Part shown: one piece after another, positions 19,878 to 32,320 of the stretch
Layout: each line of letters begins with the position of its first letter
Numbering within the stretch: the stretch's first letter is position 1
Source: Zanthoxylum bungeanum
Lineage: Eukaryota; Streptophyta; Magnoliopsida; Sapindales; Rutaceae
Assembly (NCBI GenBank): GCA_019454045.1
Contig: SKCR01007817.1
Coordinates: 558,001 to 622,000 of the forward strand
DNA: 64,000 nt
Reading direction: 5' to 3'
Notes under the pieces: generated by a model
The model's database searches: none
Told to the model about the DNA's origin: nothing
What the model saw: the letters and a program-made list of their open reading frames with translations, nothing else
Made by a program: the position numbers and the translations under genes

Positions 19878-21788
19878 TGTTGGTTTCTACTATAGTCCCA
19901 AAATCATATTTAAGCATTGAAAAGAATGAATACTCAAAGAAGTGAGGCGGAAACACACTTACATTGAACGGATATTTAAGACGATGAACACAAAAATCCC
20001 TTGCAAGTTTCGGCCAAGGAGAAATGAGAAGTGTTGAGTCCAAGCTCCAAGCTTTGTGTTGATTCCAAGCTCTTAGATTAGTTTCCCTATCACATAGTGA
20101 TGATTCTTTGTTGAAGTGCTAGCTTGATTGAAGAAGAAACAATTTCCCTTTCAATGGATGAAGCTCACGACAATGAGCAATGGGAGAGAGAGAGAGAATT
20201 TTCTATTTGTTGATTTTTGTTTTCTAAAAATAAGTTTTGCCTTAAGTGTTCCCAAACTTTGGTATATGGCTTTCAAAAAGTCAAAACAAATTTTGGAGCC
20301 AAAAATGCATTAAAGTTTCTCAACAACCAACATCATGAATAGTGACTAGTTGTCACTCACCAAAAAGGTGAAATGACATACATCACTAAAGTGACATGTG
20401 ATGTGATGAGCGATGTGACGAGTGATGTGACTTGTGGCCGCACTTGATTCAAAATCAGAGTCGCCTAGCAAACATATCCCGGACTCGATTTCGTTAATTC
20501 CAAATTAACGAATTTTCCGTTGCGTCGTAATTAAATCAAATTTACTATTCACATCGCTAGCGAATTAATTCTAAATTAAATCGTTTGCCCGAATTAAAAT
20601 ATAATTTTAATTCCGCATCAAAATCTAATTTCATTTAATATATCGAATATATTATTTTATCGATTAATTCCGAATTAATCGTTCTCTCTCTTCAAATAGT
20701 ATTTTATCCCAGATAAAATATCTCCGCTATTAATCCAAGATTAATTAAGTTCGAATCATACGTCATCGGTGAATATTCGGGAAGCGACCCAAGAGATCCC
20801 TGGATATGTTGGCAGTAAATCTAGTCGTCGGACTATCCGAACACGTACGTACCTCATACTACGTTTTTACCGATTTACGAGACGTGGTTGGCTTCTAGCA
20901 AAGCGCCATGCCTACCCAATTCTCCAGAAATATTCTTAATGGAATATACAATCTTTGTCAGGCGTAGTATACGTAGTATTGCGTATAGCGATCCAGTATC
21001 GGATGTCACATGCAAGGCCTGGGGCTGGAATAGTGTCTGCCCCGTACGAAGCATATATCGGATTACAAGCAACTAGTCTCTTTAATCGGATAATCATGAC
21101 CAAGTCATATTATCCCGATGGTTGCAACACAATAGAGAACCAGTTCTGTATCCCTGCTTGATCATCATCTCCATATGACTGAAGTGATACTTCCCTCTTG
21201 ACATCACACCCAATACACTACGATTCTCAATAAATCCAGAAGAGGCGTACACAGAACCTATTAAAGTCCTGGACGACCAAAACCAAAGCGTATTAATTGT
21301 CGCAAGTACTAGCGATGTAAGTCTCAGGTTAAGACCAAATACACATACCCTGATGCGGATTCCAATAGACACATAGTCATACTACCAATGAGATTCCGCG
21401 GGGTCTATCCAGAGCGAAGCTGTTTCCGTACCATCGGTAAACACAACCTCATATCACACTTGCATAAGTATCCAATACTTAAATATATGAGAACTATGTC
21501 GTTACACTTCCATAACACGCACAAGTGCGATACTAGTCTATTCCTCATTTTCGATGTCCAGTCTCGATAATAATATGACTAGGGATATTTAATGATTAAA
21601 CTTTTATGGATTGATACTGTCTCATATCTTAGAATCCGGAACTAATCATAGGGACTTTTATCATTTAAATATTTAAGTAATCAAATTACAAAATGTTAAA
21701 ATGCAATTTCATTGCTACATAATTAATTTGTACAAAAACCACAATGTCTTTTACAAATAGTGACGCTATGGGTCATAATTGTCTAACA
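19878..21788 (-). repeat. Element C 3' LTR (1,911 bp)
   Basis: On minus it runs TGTTAGACAATTATGACC ... GAAACCAACA. Direct repeat of 27868-29777. ORFs inside are unsupported. Confidence 0.93.
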
Positions 21789-21800
21789 ATCTCCCACTTG
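21789..21800 (-). promoter_or_regulatory. Polypurine tract of element C
   Basis: On minus, CAAGTGGGAGAT directly precedes the 3' LTR. Confidence 0.85.
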
Positions 21801-21802
21801 GC

Positions 21803-22162
21803 CTATAGCCAGTCACTCAAGCATCTAATACCTGAACTATGTACATGTTGCTCAAACTTTTGCTGAGGAATTTCTTTCGTCAGCGGATCTGCAATGTTGT
21901 CCTCTGATGCGACGTTCTCGATCTTCACATCACCACGATGTATGATCTCACGAATCAAATGGAAACATCGAAGAACATGCTTGGATCGTTGATGAGACCG
22001 CAGTTCCTTAGCCTGCGCTATAGCCCTGTTATTGTCACAATACAATGGAACAGGCTCAGCTGCTAACGGAACTACTCCTAATCCAATTAGGAATTTTCGG
22101 ATCCAAACTGCCTCTTTTGTCTCTTGCTTGGAAGATTTCCAGCTTACTGCTCCGTTATTCAA
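21803..22162 (-). pseudogene. RNase H domain of element C pol
   Basis: An open 119-codon segment carries NNGAVSWKSSKQ, LYCDNNRAIAQAKE, RSHQRSKH and NIADPLTKEIPQ, the hallmarks of copia RNase H, which degrades RNA in RNA-DNA hybrids. It ends at the pol stop just before the polypurine tract. A stretch between SSKQ and EAVW that normally contains the DSTTEAEY motif is deleted, removing catalytic residues. Confidence 0.85.
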
Positions 22163-22599
22163 ACAAAATATGTACCAGGATTGCGACTTGCAGTCGTCTT
22201 TATCGGTTTGGAAACTTGCATCGGTATACCCAGTTACCTCAAGTTCTCCATCTCCATAGATTAAGAAAGCATCCTTAGTTCGTCTAAGATACTTAAGGAT
22301 ATTCTAAACCGCCATCCAGTGACCTTCACTTGGATCGGCCTGATAGCGACTACACATGCTCAAATCATAGGAGACATCAGGTCACGTACATATCATGGCA
22401 TACATGATCGATCCGACTGCCGAGGCGAATGGTATTCGACTCATACTGTCTCTCTCATCTTGAGTTTTAGGACACATGTCCTTAGATAGAGTGACACCAT
22501 GTGAATCTCTTCAACACTTTGTCAATATATGTACTCTGGGAGAGTCCAAGCAGCTTTCTAGATCTATCCCGGTAGATCTTTATTCCTAGAATAAAGGCT

Positions 22600-23244
22600 G
22601 CTTCTCCCAGATCTTTCATGGAGAATTTTAATGAATGCTAAGCTTTCATCGATGTTAACATGGGAATGTCATTACCAATTAACAATACATCGTCAACGTA
22701 AAGGACTATGAATGTCAGTGCGCTCCCACTAACCTTCTTATATACACAAGGATCATCTTCGTTTTGAACGAAATAATATTCTTTTATGATCTCATCAAAA
22801 CGTTGGTTCCAAGAACGCGATGTTTGCTTCAATCCATAAATGGATCGATTTAACTTACAAACCTTGTTTGCAATCTAGGTACGATAAAACCGTCAGACTG
22901 TTGCATATAAACATCCTCCAAAAGGTTTCCGTTAAGGAAATCGATTTTGACGTCCATCTGCCGTATCTCGTAATCGAAATATGCAGCAATAGCAAGCATT
23001 ACGCGAATGGATTTAATCATGGCAACGAGTGAAAAGTTTCATCGTAATCGACACCATGTCGTTGACAATACCCTTTCGCTACAAGCCTAGCTTTGTACGT
23101 TTGTATGTTGCCATCCATGTCGGTCTTCCTCTTGAAGACCCATTTGCATCCAATAGGCTTTACGCCTTCTGGTGCATCAACCAGTGTCCAAACATGGTTG
23201 GTGTACATGGAATCCATTTCGAAATGCATGGCATCTTGCCATAA
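22600..23244 (-). pseudogene. Reverse transcriptase domain of element C pol
   Basis: Two open pieces: 23229-23017 with GCKWVFKRK, YKARLVAKGY and DYDETF, and 22832-22638 with YKKVSGSALTF and an intact LYVDDVLLIGND catalytic box. Frames are broken between them (about 22830-23016) and after 22638. Confidence 0.85.
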
Positions 23245-23513
23245 ACCGGATTCGATACCTTGTATCCCTTCCTTATACGTAGCCGGTTCATCTTCCTCAA
23301 TAAGATTAATATCTACATGAGGTGAGATCAGAAACCCATACCTCTCAGGTTGTTTTCTGACTCTCTCTGACCTACGCGGTCCTTGTGTATTCGAAGATTA
23401 TGGTACAGTCTCATCCCTGATGGACTGTTCATGTTCCGTTAAGGATTCTGTGCCAGGAACAGTATCACTCCGTTTTTCATCGAGTTCTACTTTCCTTCCA
23501 CTTATTACTGCAT

Positions 23514-24785
23514 TTAGGAATTTCTTTTCATTAAAACCGCATGTAGAGCAACAAATACTTTGTTCTCTTGTGGGTGATAGAAGTAATTTCCTTTGGTTTC
23601 CCTAGGATATCCTACGAATAGGAATTTATCCGATTTGGGTTCTAGTTTGGTACCTTCCAAACATTTGACGTATGCCCAGCAACCCCAAATCTTCAGGAAT
23701 GAGAAACCCGATTTCTTTCCTGTCCATATTTCATATGGAGTCTGTTGAACAGACTTTGACGGAACCTTATTCAAAATAAGTATTGCACTGTTCAATGCAT
23801 ATCCCCAGAAGGAAATAGGTAGCTCTGTGCGACTCATCATAGACCTCACCATGTCTAACAAAGTTCGATTTCTCCGTTCGGACACACCGTTTAATTACGG
23901 TGTTCCGGGAGGAGTCCACTGTGAAAGAATACCATATTCTTTCAAGTAATCAAGAAACTCATTGCTCAAGTATTCGCCACCACGGTCCGACCGTAATGTC
24001 TTAATACTTTTGCCGGTCTGTTTTTCTACTTCGTGTTGAAACTCTTTGAATTTCTCAAAAGTTTCCGACTTGTGTCTCATAAGATACACATAACCATAAC
24101 GCAATGCATCATCCGTAAAGGTTACAAAGTATTCATATCCACCACTAGCCTGGCTAGACATGGGCCCACAAACGTCACTATGAACAAGGGCTAACAGTTC
24201 GGTGGCACGTACACCTTTACCGCTAAAAGGTGATTTAGGCATCTTGCCTAATAAACAAGATTCGCAGACGTCATATGAATTTGGATCAAATCCGTCCAAG
24301 TATCCACTCTTCGAAAGTGTGGATATACGTGTCTTGTTTATGTGTCCCAGACGACAATGCCACATATAAGTTTCATCTTTGTTACTTACTTTAAGCCTTT
24401 TGTTTGTTACATTATATGTTTGAGATTGATTTATATTCAAAATATAAAGACCATTATTTGCATCAGCTGTGCAAATTTCCATATCATTTTTATACATAAA
24501 ACACTCGATGTTTATAAATACAAAAGTATACCCACATTGGGTTAACATAGATACATAAATTATATTCCTAGTCAAACTAGGTACAAAATAACAGTTTATA
24601 AGTTCAAGTACATGCCCCGATGGCAGTTCCAAAACATAAGTGCCCACGGCCAAAACAGTAACTTGAGTCCCATTTCCAACACGGAGGTCAATCTCTCCTG
24701 AGGCCAGTCTCCTGCTAATCGCAGATCATGCACATCAGTACATATGTGAGTACCACAACCAGAATCAAAAATCCAATTTTAAAAC
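23514..24785 (-). pseudogene. Protease and integrase of element C pol
   Basis: The protease remnant shows WIFDSGCGTHIC (aspartate codon in 24758-24766), then frame breaks. The integrase is nearly whole: GAG-pre-integrase WHCRLGHIN ... CESCLLGKM, then the catalytic triad context HSDVCGPM, FTDDALRYG and LSNEFLDYL, then ERRNRTLLDMVRSMM after one stop at 23895. It inserts cDNA into chromosomes. Confidence 0.88.
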
Positions 24786-24806
24786 TAGAAGTAGACATGT
24801 TTATTT

Positions 24807-25638
24807 CTATAACAAACATACCTGAAGCGGTGCCTTGCCCGCTTTGATTTCCTTCATGTGTGCCTTGTACTCACGGCAGTCACGCTTCCAGTGACCCCAC
24901 TTCCCGCACTGCAAGCATACATCTTGGGATTTGTCCTTGGATTTCCCAGAACCTTTTGACGATTTGGCCTTGCCTTTCTTCTTAAGCTTATTCTTCTTAA
25001 CACCTCCAGTCACCTTGGGCCAAGCCCTCGGAGTCTGAGATGTTGAAGCATAGTGCGCCTCGCGCTTCTTGCCCTTAAGGAGCTCATTTTCTGCCTCACA
25101 CAGAGTGGACATCAACTCTCCAAGAGTCTGGTCTTGGTTCAACATGTTGTAGTTCATGATGAACCCACTCCAAGTGTCAGAGAGAGACTGTAGGATCAAA
25201 TCTACTGAAGTCTCAGCCTCGAAGACTATGCCCATCTGTCCGAGCTGCTCAATATCAGTAATCATCTGTGAGACGTGGTGCTAAACAGACGTACCCTCTG
25301 ACATGCGAGCCTTGAAGAGCATTCTTCTACAACTCATATCTTTGCGATCGAAGGTTAGATCGGTGGAGATCGTGCAACTTGGCCATCATCTCATAGGGAT
25401 CCAACCCCTTGTTTTGACGACGGAATTACGGAGTCATAGTGGCAAGCATTATCGATTGAGTAGTTGCATTATCATCGCTATGAGTCTTCTAAAGCTCTAG
25501 CTCAAGCAACTGATCAGGTCGGGGCTTAGGCCCAATAGGTCACTCTAAAGTATAGAGTAACTTCTCGGATCCCAGAACAATTCTGAGATTCATATCCCAG
25601 TCTTGAAAGTTTGTGCCATTAAATACGTTGTCGCCCAT
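24807..25638 (-). pseudogene. gag of element C
   Basis: Starts MGDNVFNGTNFQDWD at 25638 on minus, a stop follows at residue 33, and more breaks lie around 25270-25500. The last 152 codons (25265-24807) are open, lysine-rich, and contain a full CCHC knuckle CLQCGKWGHWKRDC. Gag forms the capsid and packages RNA. Confidence 0.82.
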
Positions 25639-25912
25639 GAAAATTTCCCTAATGCTCAACTTTCATGTCATCTATTCGATTAACGATGTTTGGGTACAGT
25701 CTAATTGTTACAAGAAAAAAAATAATATATTAGTCCAACTAATAAAATAATTGACGAAATAATTTTGAAAGTGCGTAAAGTTAAGTATTTGAACGAAATT
25801 GCAAATTCAATACTAGCCTCCCACTATTTTTCGGTGAGCCTCTAACCCTATTTTGAGTACTCGGGAAACCTAGTTTCCTAGTGGGCTAAGATCCCGTTAA
25901 ATAACACACAAC

Positions 25913-26293
25913 CTTGACTTTGGCCAACAAGCTGTATGATATTTAACTAGGTAGATCTCTAAGATCAATTGGATCTCATCCAATTCCTAGATCCGGTAGG
26001 TGGACCTCCAAGTCCGAAACATATATATAATATATATGCCAATATATCCAATATATTTTCCTAACCTATTTCCTCTGAATCAACTTAGCATTGGCTTTGG
26101 CACAACAAGCTTAATGATTCCAGTTAAGCGGAACCCATTGACTATGGAAAGCTTCGTAATCGATGTCGATGGACAAGAAGTGATCTTGACTTTGGCCAAC
26201 AAATCACAAATTGGACAAGACACCGATATGCAACAAAGCCTTCATGATTCAAACACATCCGCAATGGACAAAGGTCTTGACTTTGGCCAACAA
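25913..26293 (+). repeat. Three dispersed 18-bp motifs in element C
   Basis: CTTGACTTTGGCCAACAA at 25913-25930, 26185-26202 and 26276-26293. Start spacing is 272 and 91 bases; element B has 91 and 268 in the mirrored order. Confidence 0.8.
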
Positions 26294-26317
26294 ACCAGTG
26301 CCAATCTTGGATCTTGA
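26000..26317 (+). CDS. Antisense ORF in element C leader, 105 aa
   Basis: Open frame opposite to gag-pol. The product resembles the antisense ORF of element B at 10051-10395, with matching PVKR, TMESFVI-VDGQEV, LTLANK and KGLDFGQQ segments. A one-base shift in C explains its later start. Unrecognised family; no membrane segment or signal peptide seen. Conservation of frame in two decayed copies is suggestive, not proof, of coding. Confidence 0.4.
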   Translation: MDLQVRNIYIIYMPIYPIYFPNLFPLNQLSIGFGTTSLMIPVKRNPLTMESFVIDVDGQEVILTLANKSQIGQDTDMQQSLHDSNTSAMDKGLDFGQQTSANLGS

Positions 26318-27854
26318 GTAAGAATCACTCAATGGAAGTAAAACGCTTAATATTTTATTGAGGGTTTTTTCGCGTAAATTGGCAACCAATTTATTATCTT
26401 TGTTAAGGTCTCATCATACACCCTTAATCATTCATTCTAAAAACATAATAAGGCGTGGCAATAAAATAATAATGATATGCGGATGGATATCGCACAAATT
26501 GTTCCTAGAATAAATCACTCCATTTCCTCTCCTCGGCTAGCACTATTCTTACTTCTACCCAATTACATAATACAATAATAGAAACCTCATTAACATTGAG
26601 GGGAATTAGGTGAGAAGAGAATACAAATAATCAAGAGAGATAAGGCTGGACACGCAGGTCCAATTTAATAAATTCTAAATTTACAACAATTTCCAAAATT
26701 GCACTTTCCCTTATAATATCTATCCGATATACATTATTCATTCAACACATCCATGTATTCATTCATAGCATGTTATTCAATCAATCTAATCCAATTAATT
26801 AATCTTTGAATTAAGTGATCATCCAATGTTCAAACAACGATTTGATTTGCGCGAGTCCAACTTGTTTGAGAATAAGTACTCGAAGTACGAATTCTTGAAT
26901 TATATCGAACTACTCTTTAAATATAATTTAATTCGTATTCAATACTAATTCATTTATTTAATTCCAAATTAAATATCTACACTTTTTAATGCGCTTTAAC
27001 GACTTAGATTCCAAATCTAATCTAAACGGGTCTCAAAGCCCAATTAACATCCAATGTTGTTTAATTAAAGTCCAATGGGCTTTCAATTGATTTCATAAGG
27101 CATGGACTTTGGTCAATATGGGTTAAACCCAAATACCAAAGCCCAATTAAGGAATCACCCTTATTTGCCAAGAAACCAATTTCGGCCCATTAGGCCCAAT
27201 TAAACTTTTAAAGCCCATTTGTTATTTTTGGACTTAATAAAATGGTTTAGGCCGAATTTGGATCCAATCCATTTGGCCCAAACCAACTTGGCCCAACCAA
27301 GCCCATTATGCCCAAATACAACAATTATAAGCCCAATTCAAAATCAAGCCCAATTTATTAAATTCCAATTTTCCAAAATTCATAATTTAATAAATCAAAG
27401 TGTTTAGCCATGATTAATCTTTTAAATTAACATTTCCAAAATACTAATATAATCCATTAATCATGTTTTTCATCATCAACACATGTCCAACATAATTGAT
27501 TCAAAAAATCAACTAATTTCATGCTATATACCTCACGGCATTCCCTAGGGTTTTTGTTCGATTTCGTTTTCAATCCAATTGAATCTCAAATCAACATTAT
27601 CCCAAGTCTTTAAACTCATCCAATGATCAAAAGAACAAAAATACCATGACTTTAAGGTTTCATCATGCATTCGGCCAAGCATTAGATTTGGGGAAAAATT
27701 AATCCAATTCATTTTTCATGAAATTGATCATGCATTACACTATGTTATCATCATTCAAGCATACTTAATCAATCAATTTTATCAAATCATGCTCAAATCA
27801 TTTTTACCCAAATTTTTAGCATATGAACCTTAATATTTTTCATGCTCAAATTAG

Positions 27855-27866
27855 GCTCTGATACCA
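27855..27866 (-). promoter_or_regulatory. Primer binding site of element C (initiator tRNA-Met)
   Basis: TGGTATCAGAGC on minus, one base from the 5' LTR. Confidence 0.92.
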
Positions 27867-27867
27867 T

Positions 27868-29777
27868 TGTTGGTTTCTAATATAGTCCCAAGATCATATT
27901 TAAGCATTGAAAAGAATGAATACTCAAAGAAGTGAGGCGGAAACACACTTACATTGAACAAATATTGAAGACGATGAACACAAAAATCCCTTGCAAGTTT
28001 CGGCCAATGAGAAATGAGAAATGTTAAGTCCAAGCTCCAAGCTTTGTGTTGATTCCAAGCTCTTAGATTAGTTTCCCTATCACATAGTGATGATTCTTTG
28101 TTGAAGTGCTAGCTTGATTGAAGAAGAAACAATTTCCCCTTCAATGGATGAAGCTCACGGCAATGAGCAATGGGAGAGAGAGAGAGAGTTTTCTATTTGC
28201 TGATTTTTGTTTTCTAAAAACAAGTTTTGCCTTAAGTGTTTCCAAAATTTGGTATATGGCTTTCAAAAAGTCAAAAAAAATTTTGGAGCAAAAAATGCAT
28301 TAAAGGCTCTCAACAACCAACATCATGAATAGTGACTAGTTGTCACTTACCAAAAAGGTGAAATGACATCCATCACTAAAATGACATGTGATGTGACGAG
28401 CGATGTGACGAGTGATGTGACTTGTGGCCGCACTTGATTCAAAATCAGAGTCGCCTCGCAAACACATCCCGGGCTTGGTTTCGTTAATTCCGAATTAACG
28501 AATTTTTTGTTGCGTCGTAATTAAATCAAATTTACTATTCACATCGCTAGCGAATTAATTCTAAATTAACTCTTTTGCCCGAATTAAAATCTAATTTTAA
28601 TTCCGCGTCGAAATCTAATTTCGTTTAATATATCGAATATATTATTTTATCGATTAATTTTGAATTAATCGTTCTCTCTCTTCAAATAGTATTGTATCCC
28701 AGATAAAATATCTCCGTTATTAATCCAAGATTAATTAAGTTCGAATCATACGTCATCGGTGAATCTTCGGGAAGCGACCCAAGAGATCCCTGGATATATT
28801 GGCAGTAAATCCGGTCGTCGAACTATCCGAACACGTACGTACCTCGTACTACGTTTTTACCGATTTACGAGACATGGTTGGCTTCTAGCAAAGCGCCATG
28901 CCTATCCAATTCTCCAGAAATATTCTTAATGGACTATACGATCTTTGTCAGGCGTAGTATACGTAGTATTACGTATAGTGATCCAGTATCGGATGTCACA
29001 TGCAAGGCCTGGGGCTGGAATAGTGTCTGCCCCGTACGAAGCATATATCGGATTACAAGCAACTAGTCTCTTTAATCGGATAATCATGACCAAGTCATAT
29101 TATCCCGATGGTTGTAACATAATAGAGAACCGGTTTTGTATCCCTGCGTGCTCATTATCTCCATATGACTGAAGTGATACTTCCATCTTGACATCACACC
29201 CAAACACTACGATTCTCAATAAACCCAGAAGAGGCGTACACAGAACCTGTTAAAGTCCTGGACGACCAAAACCAAAGCGTATTAATTGTCGCAAGTACTA
29301 GCGATGTAAGTCTCAAGTTAAGACCAAATACACCTACCCTGATGCGGATTCCCATAGACACATAGTCATACTACCAATGGGATTCTGCGGGGTCTAACCA
29401 GAGCGAAGCTGTTTCCGTACCATCGGTAAACACAACCTCCTATCACACTTGTATAAGTATCTAATACTTAAATATATGAGAACTATGTCGTTACGCTTCC
29501 ATAACACGCACAAGTGCGATACTAGTCTATTCCACATTATCGATGTCCAGTCTCGATAATACTACGACTAGGGATATTTAATGATTAAACCTTTATGGAT
29601 TGATACTGTCTCATATCTTATAATCCGGAACTAATCATAGGGACTTTTATCATTTATATATTTAAGTAATCAAATTACAAAATGATAAAATGCAATTTCA
29701 TTGCTACATAATTAATTTGTACAAAAACCACAATGTCTTTTACAAATAGTGACGCTATGGGTCATAATTCTCTAACA
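27868..29777 (-). repeat. Element C 5' LTR (1,910 bp)
   Basis: Direct repeat of 19878-21788, ending at the CCTTA target duplication. It contains minus-strand promoter sequence; I could not single out a TATA box with confidence. Confidence 0.93.
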
Positions 29778-31105
29778 CCTTATTCCCGAGGTTTCACTTC
29801 ATTCTCGGAGTATTCTATCATCTAACCTCATTTTTTCTGTTGTAGTCATTTCAAGACTCAATTCTACTACTTTCAACTATCATGTTCGGGCAGTCTCCGC
29901 CCCTGGTATTTTTAGGCAGGCTTCACCCCAATATATTTTCATTCTGACTATCAAGTGCTCAATTCCTTAAAGGCTTCAAATTTTGACTGTAACTGAGCTA
30001 TCGGTAGCTTGCTCCAACTATTAGGGGTTTGCTTTGTTCGAATTTTCCTGCGAAAGAAATATTAGTTGTGTGTATGAATATATGTATATGTGCAAATGAT
30101 CTTTAATTGCGTGCCCACTCTGTGGCTTGTTGGAGTGTAGGAGCCGCGACACCTCTTCTGTGGTGGTACCATCAGGGTTCTCAGATCATGGATTTTGCTT
30201 CCCAAATCTCCTTTACCATAGAATGACGCTTCACATGTTCTCAGAAATTTTTCTTGAAATTCCATCTCTTTCAAAGGGAAAGTATTAGCTAAATTCGAAA
30301 TTCAATTTCAAGAAAGGTTTCACCTTTCAAATGTTTCTCTGTGTATATGTGATTCTCCTACCAAGAATTATGTGCAACCAGATTGGTTTATGCTAGCGCC
30401 ACGTGTAGATCAGTGCTAACACTTTTGTTCATTTCATCTTTTCCTCTTGCTAAGGTAATCTAACACCCAATTAAGAATCATCAAAAAATATTTTTTCCAA
30501 AGTTTATTTTATATAGTGTTTATCCTCATCCCTAACTTTCTTAAGCCGTCAAACTGCATTTTGACTTAATAACTCCACATTTGAAATGCGAGCCCCTGGT
30601 TACTCAATAATTTCATTAGCCCAAGTTGCTTTGCATACTCAATAATTGAATTTTCTTTTGACGCCAAAGTTTTCTTGAGGTTCAGAATACTATTGGTTAC
30701 TAAATAATTCAAACAGTATAGTAGTTTTTGGAATTGCCAATTTTTTCTCTTTTTTCTTTTGTGCTTCTTTTTTTTCCTCCCTTTTTCTTTTTTGCTCTCG
30801 TCATCTCCTTAACCCAGTGTAATATTATCCCTAACTTTCAAAAAGAGTCAAATGAATGTCAAATGTCTTGACCTTCTCTACAAGTTGTGCCACTATAAAT
30901 TCTTTCTAATAGGCAATATAATTCTAAGCTCAAGTTTTAGTGTGTAATTTTTTAGGATAGCATTCTACTAGTGATTCCAAAGTTAAAATATCTTTCAAAA
31001 TTCAGACATTCCCATCCTTATCAAGAGACGAGATATCTTTGAGAAACAATGAATTTTATTTCATCATCGAAATTTGAAAAAGTCATTACATAATAAGAAA
31101 AGACA
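29778..31105 (-). other. Downstream region of F gag, non-coding
   Basis: Includes the tail of the GGCTTC-type repeat zone (29778-29990) and A+T-rich sequence. The minus frame at 30274-30062 has no recognisable similarity. Nothing else supported. Confidence 0.4.
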
Positions 31106-31109
31106 AAAT

Positions 31110-32320
31110 GCAATGCAACAATTATACATGGGAGTGGTGCCCCTCGGGAACATGTATCTTGCCTCCATCATTCAAGTCTTGAATCTCATGTTTGAAGCGG
31201 GTGCAATTATCTGTATCATGGCCTCTTTCATGATGGAAGTAACAATATTGGTTTAGATCCATGTAGTGGGTTATTGGGTTTGGCATCGGTCTTCATTCTA
31301 TGGGTTTCAACTGACCTTGTTTCTTTAATTTCTCGAACACCTTTGATTGAGGTCTGCCAAGGTTTGAAAATCTTATGTTTCGGATAGAAGTTATTTCAGC
31401 GTGGCTGAGCTTTATTTCAGAAGGCCCTTCAGCGATCTTCCTATTTTGGCTATAATAATTTCTATTTTTCACCTCTTCCTCTTCTATATCCATGACTGTC
31501 TTTTTCAATAGTCTAAAATCTGAGATCATGGAGGTCATCCTCCTCAGTTTGTTGAAGATAGAGGGCTTAGTGCCATTAATAATCATTTTGATTTGGTTCT
31601 TCTCTGAGGGTATTGTTTGTATTCTCAAAAGTTAGCTTCTCTAGAGGTCGACATATTCTTTGAAGTTTTCCTCTTGCTTATGTTTAGTGTTCTCTAGCTC
31701 ACATAACGTCAAATCAATCTCAATATCAGTGACATACTGGTGCAGGAAGGCTTCAGCCAATGCCCTCCAATCATCTTTCACATTTTTTCTCCAAGCTGTG
31801 GTACCATACTTCTGGTGCTCTTTCCAATGAAATCCCAAATATTTTCGGCACTTGACGTTGGGATAGTCCAGTCGCACTCATCAAAAATACTTATTGTCGG
31901 AGATGCACTTTTTGGTCTCATTTTTGTTGAACTTTATCGTTTCTGGTATTTTGAACTCAGATGGAAATTGTTCTTCAAAGGCCAGTGTACCATAATCAAG
32001 GAGGTCTTCATGCTTGCCCTTCATTTTTTGGGCCATTATTTCCATTTGCTCTTTCAATTTATGGAGCTCGGCCTCAGTTTGAGATTTGGGTATTTTACCT
32101 GCAGCATATTCAGCTATGTCATCATACAAAGTGGGGATCATCAGTTCCATTATTTTAGGCTCGTCACACATCATCTCACTAGTTTCAGCTCTTGCTGTAT
32201 GAGATGTCGTTAAGTTGGCAATAGCATTATCCAAGTTTTGTCACTATTCTACCATTTTATTCATAGTTGTTTCCAATTGATCTACACAAAAACTATCACT
32301 GATGGCCATTTATGGGCTTG
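31110..32320 (-). pseudogene. gag fossil of Tat-like element F
   Basis: On minus: an N-terminal coiled stretch LKEQMEIMAQKMK (about 32070), a retrotransposon gag core with DDWRALAEAFLHQY and ENFKEYVDL (31877-31641), RRMTSMISDF (31540), and a C-terminal CYFHHERGHDTDNC motif (about 31250-31200) that fits the Tat gag knuckle-like segment. Stops separate these pieces. Confidence 0.72.

Larger units (their letters stand above)
25639..27854 (-). other. Untranslated leader of element C
   Basis: 2.2 kb between primer site and gag. It holds the opposite-strand ORF at 26000-26317, three 18-bp motifs (25913, 26185, 26276) and a dense TGGGCY/GGCCCA array (27030-27360, about twelve motifs). Confidence 0.7.
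19878..29777 (-). mobile_element. Element C: full-length Ty1/copia element, Angela type
   Basis: 9,900 bp, minus orientation. LTRs 27868-29777 (5') and 19878-21788 (3'), primer site 27855-27866, polypurine tract 21789-21800. Perfect 5-bp target duplication CCTTA at 19873-19877 and 29778-29782. Order on minus: leader, gag, protease, integrase, RT, RNase H. The LTR length of 1.9 kb and the integrase/RNase H sequence fit the Angela lineage. Coding regions contain several stops and frameshifts, so it is no longer autonomous. By eye the LTRs differ by roughly 5 percent over the first 165 bases. Confidence 0.95.

Noticed and set aside
31740..32213. 157-codon plus-strand frame
   Set aside because: It is the antisense shadow of the F gag fossil, which has clear gag motifs on minus.
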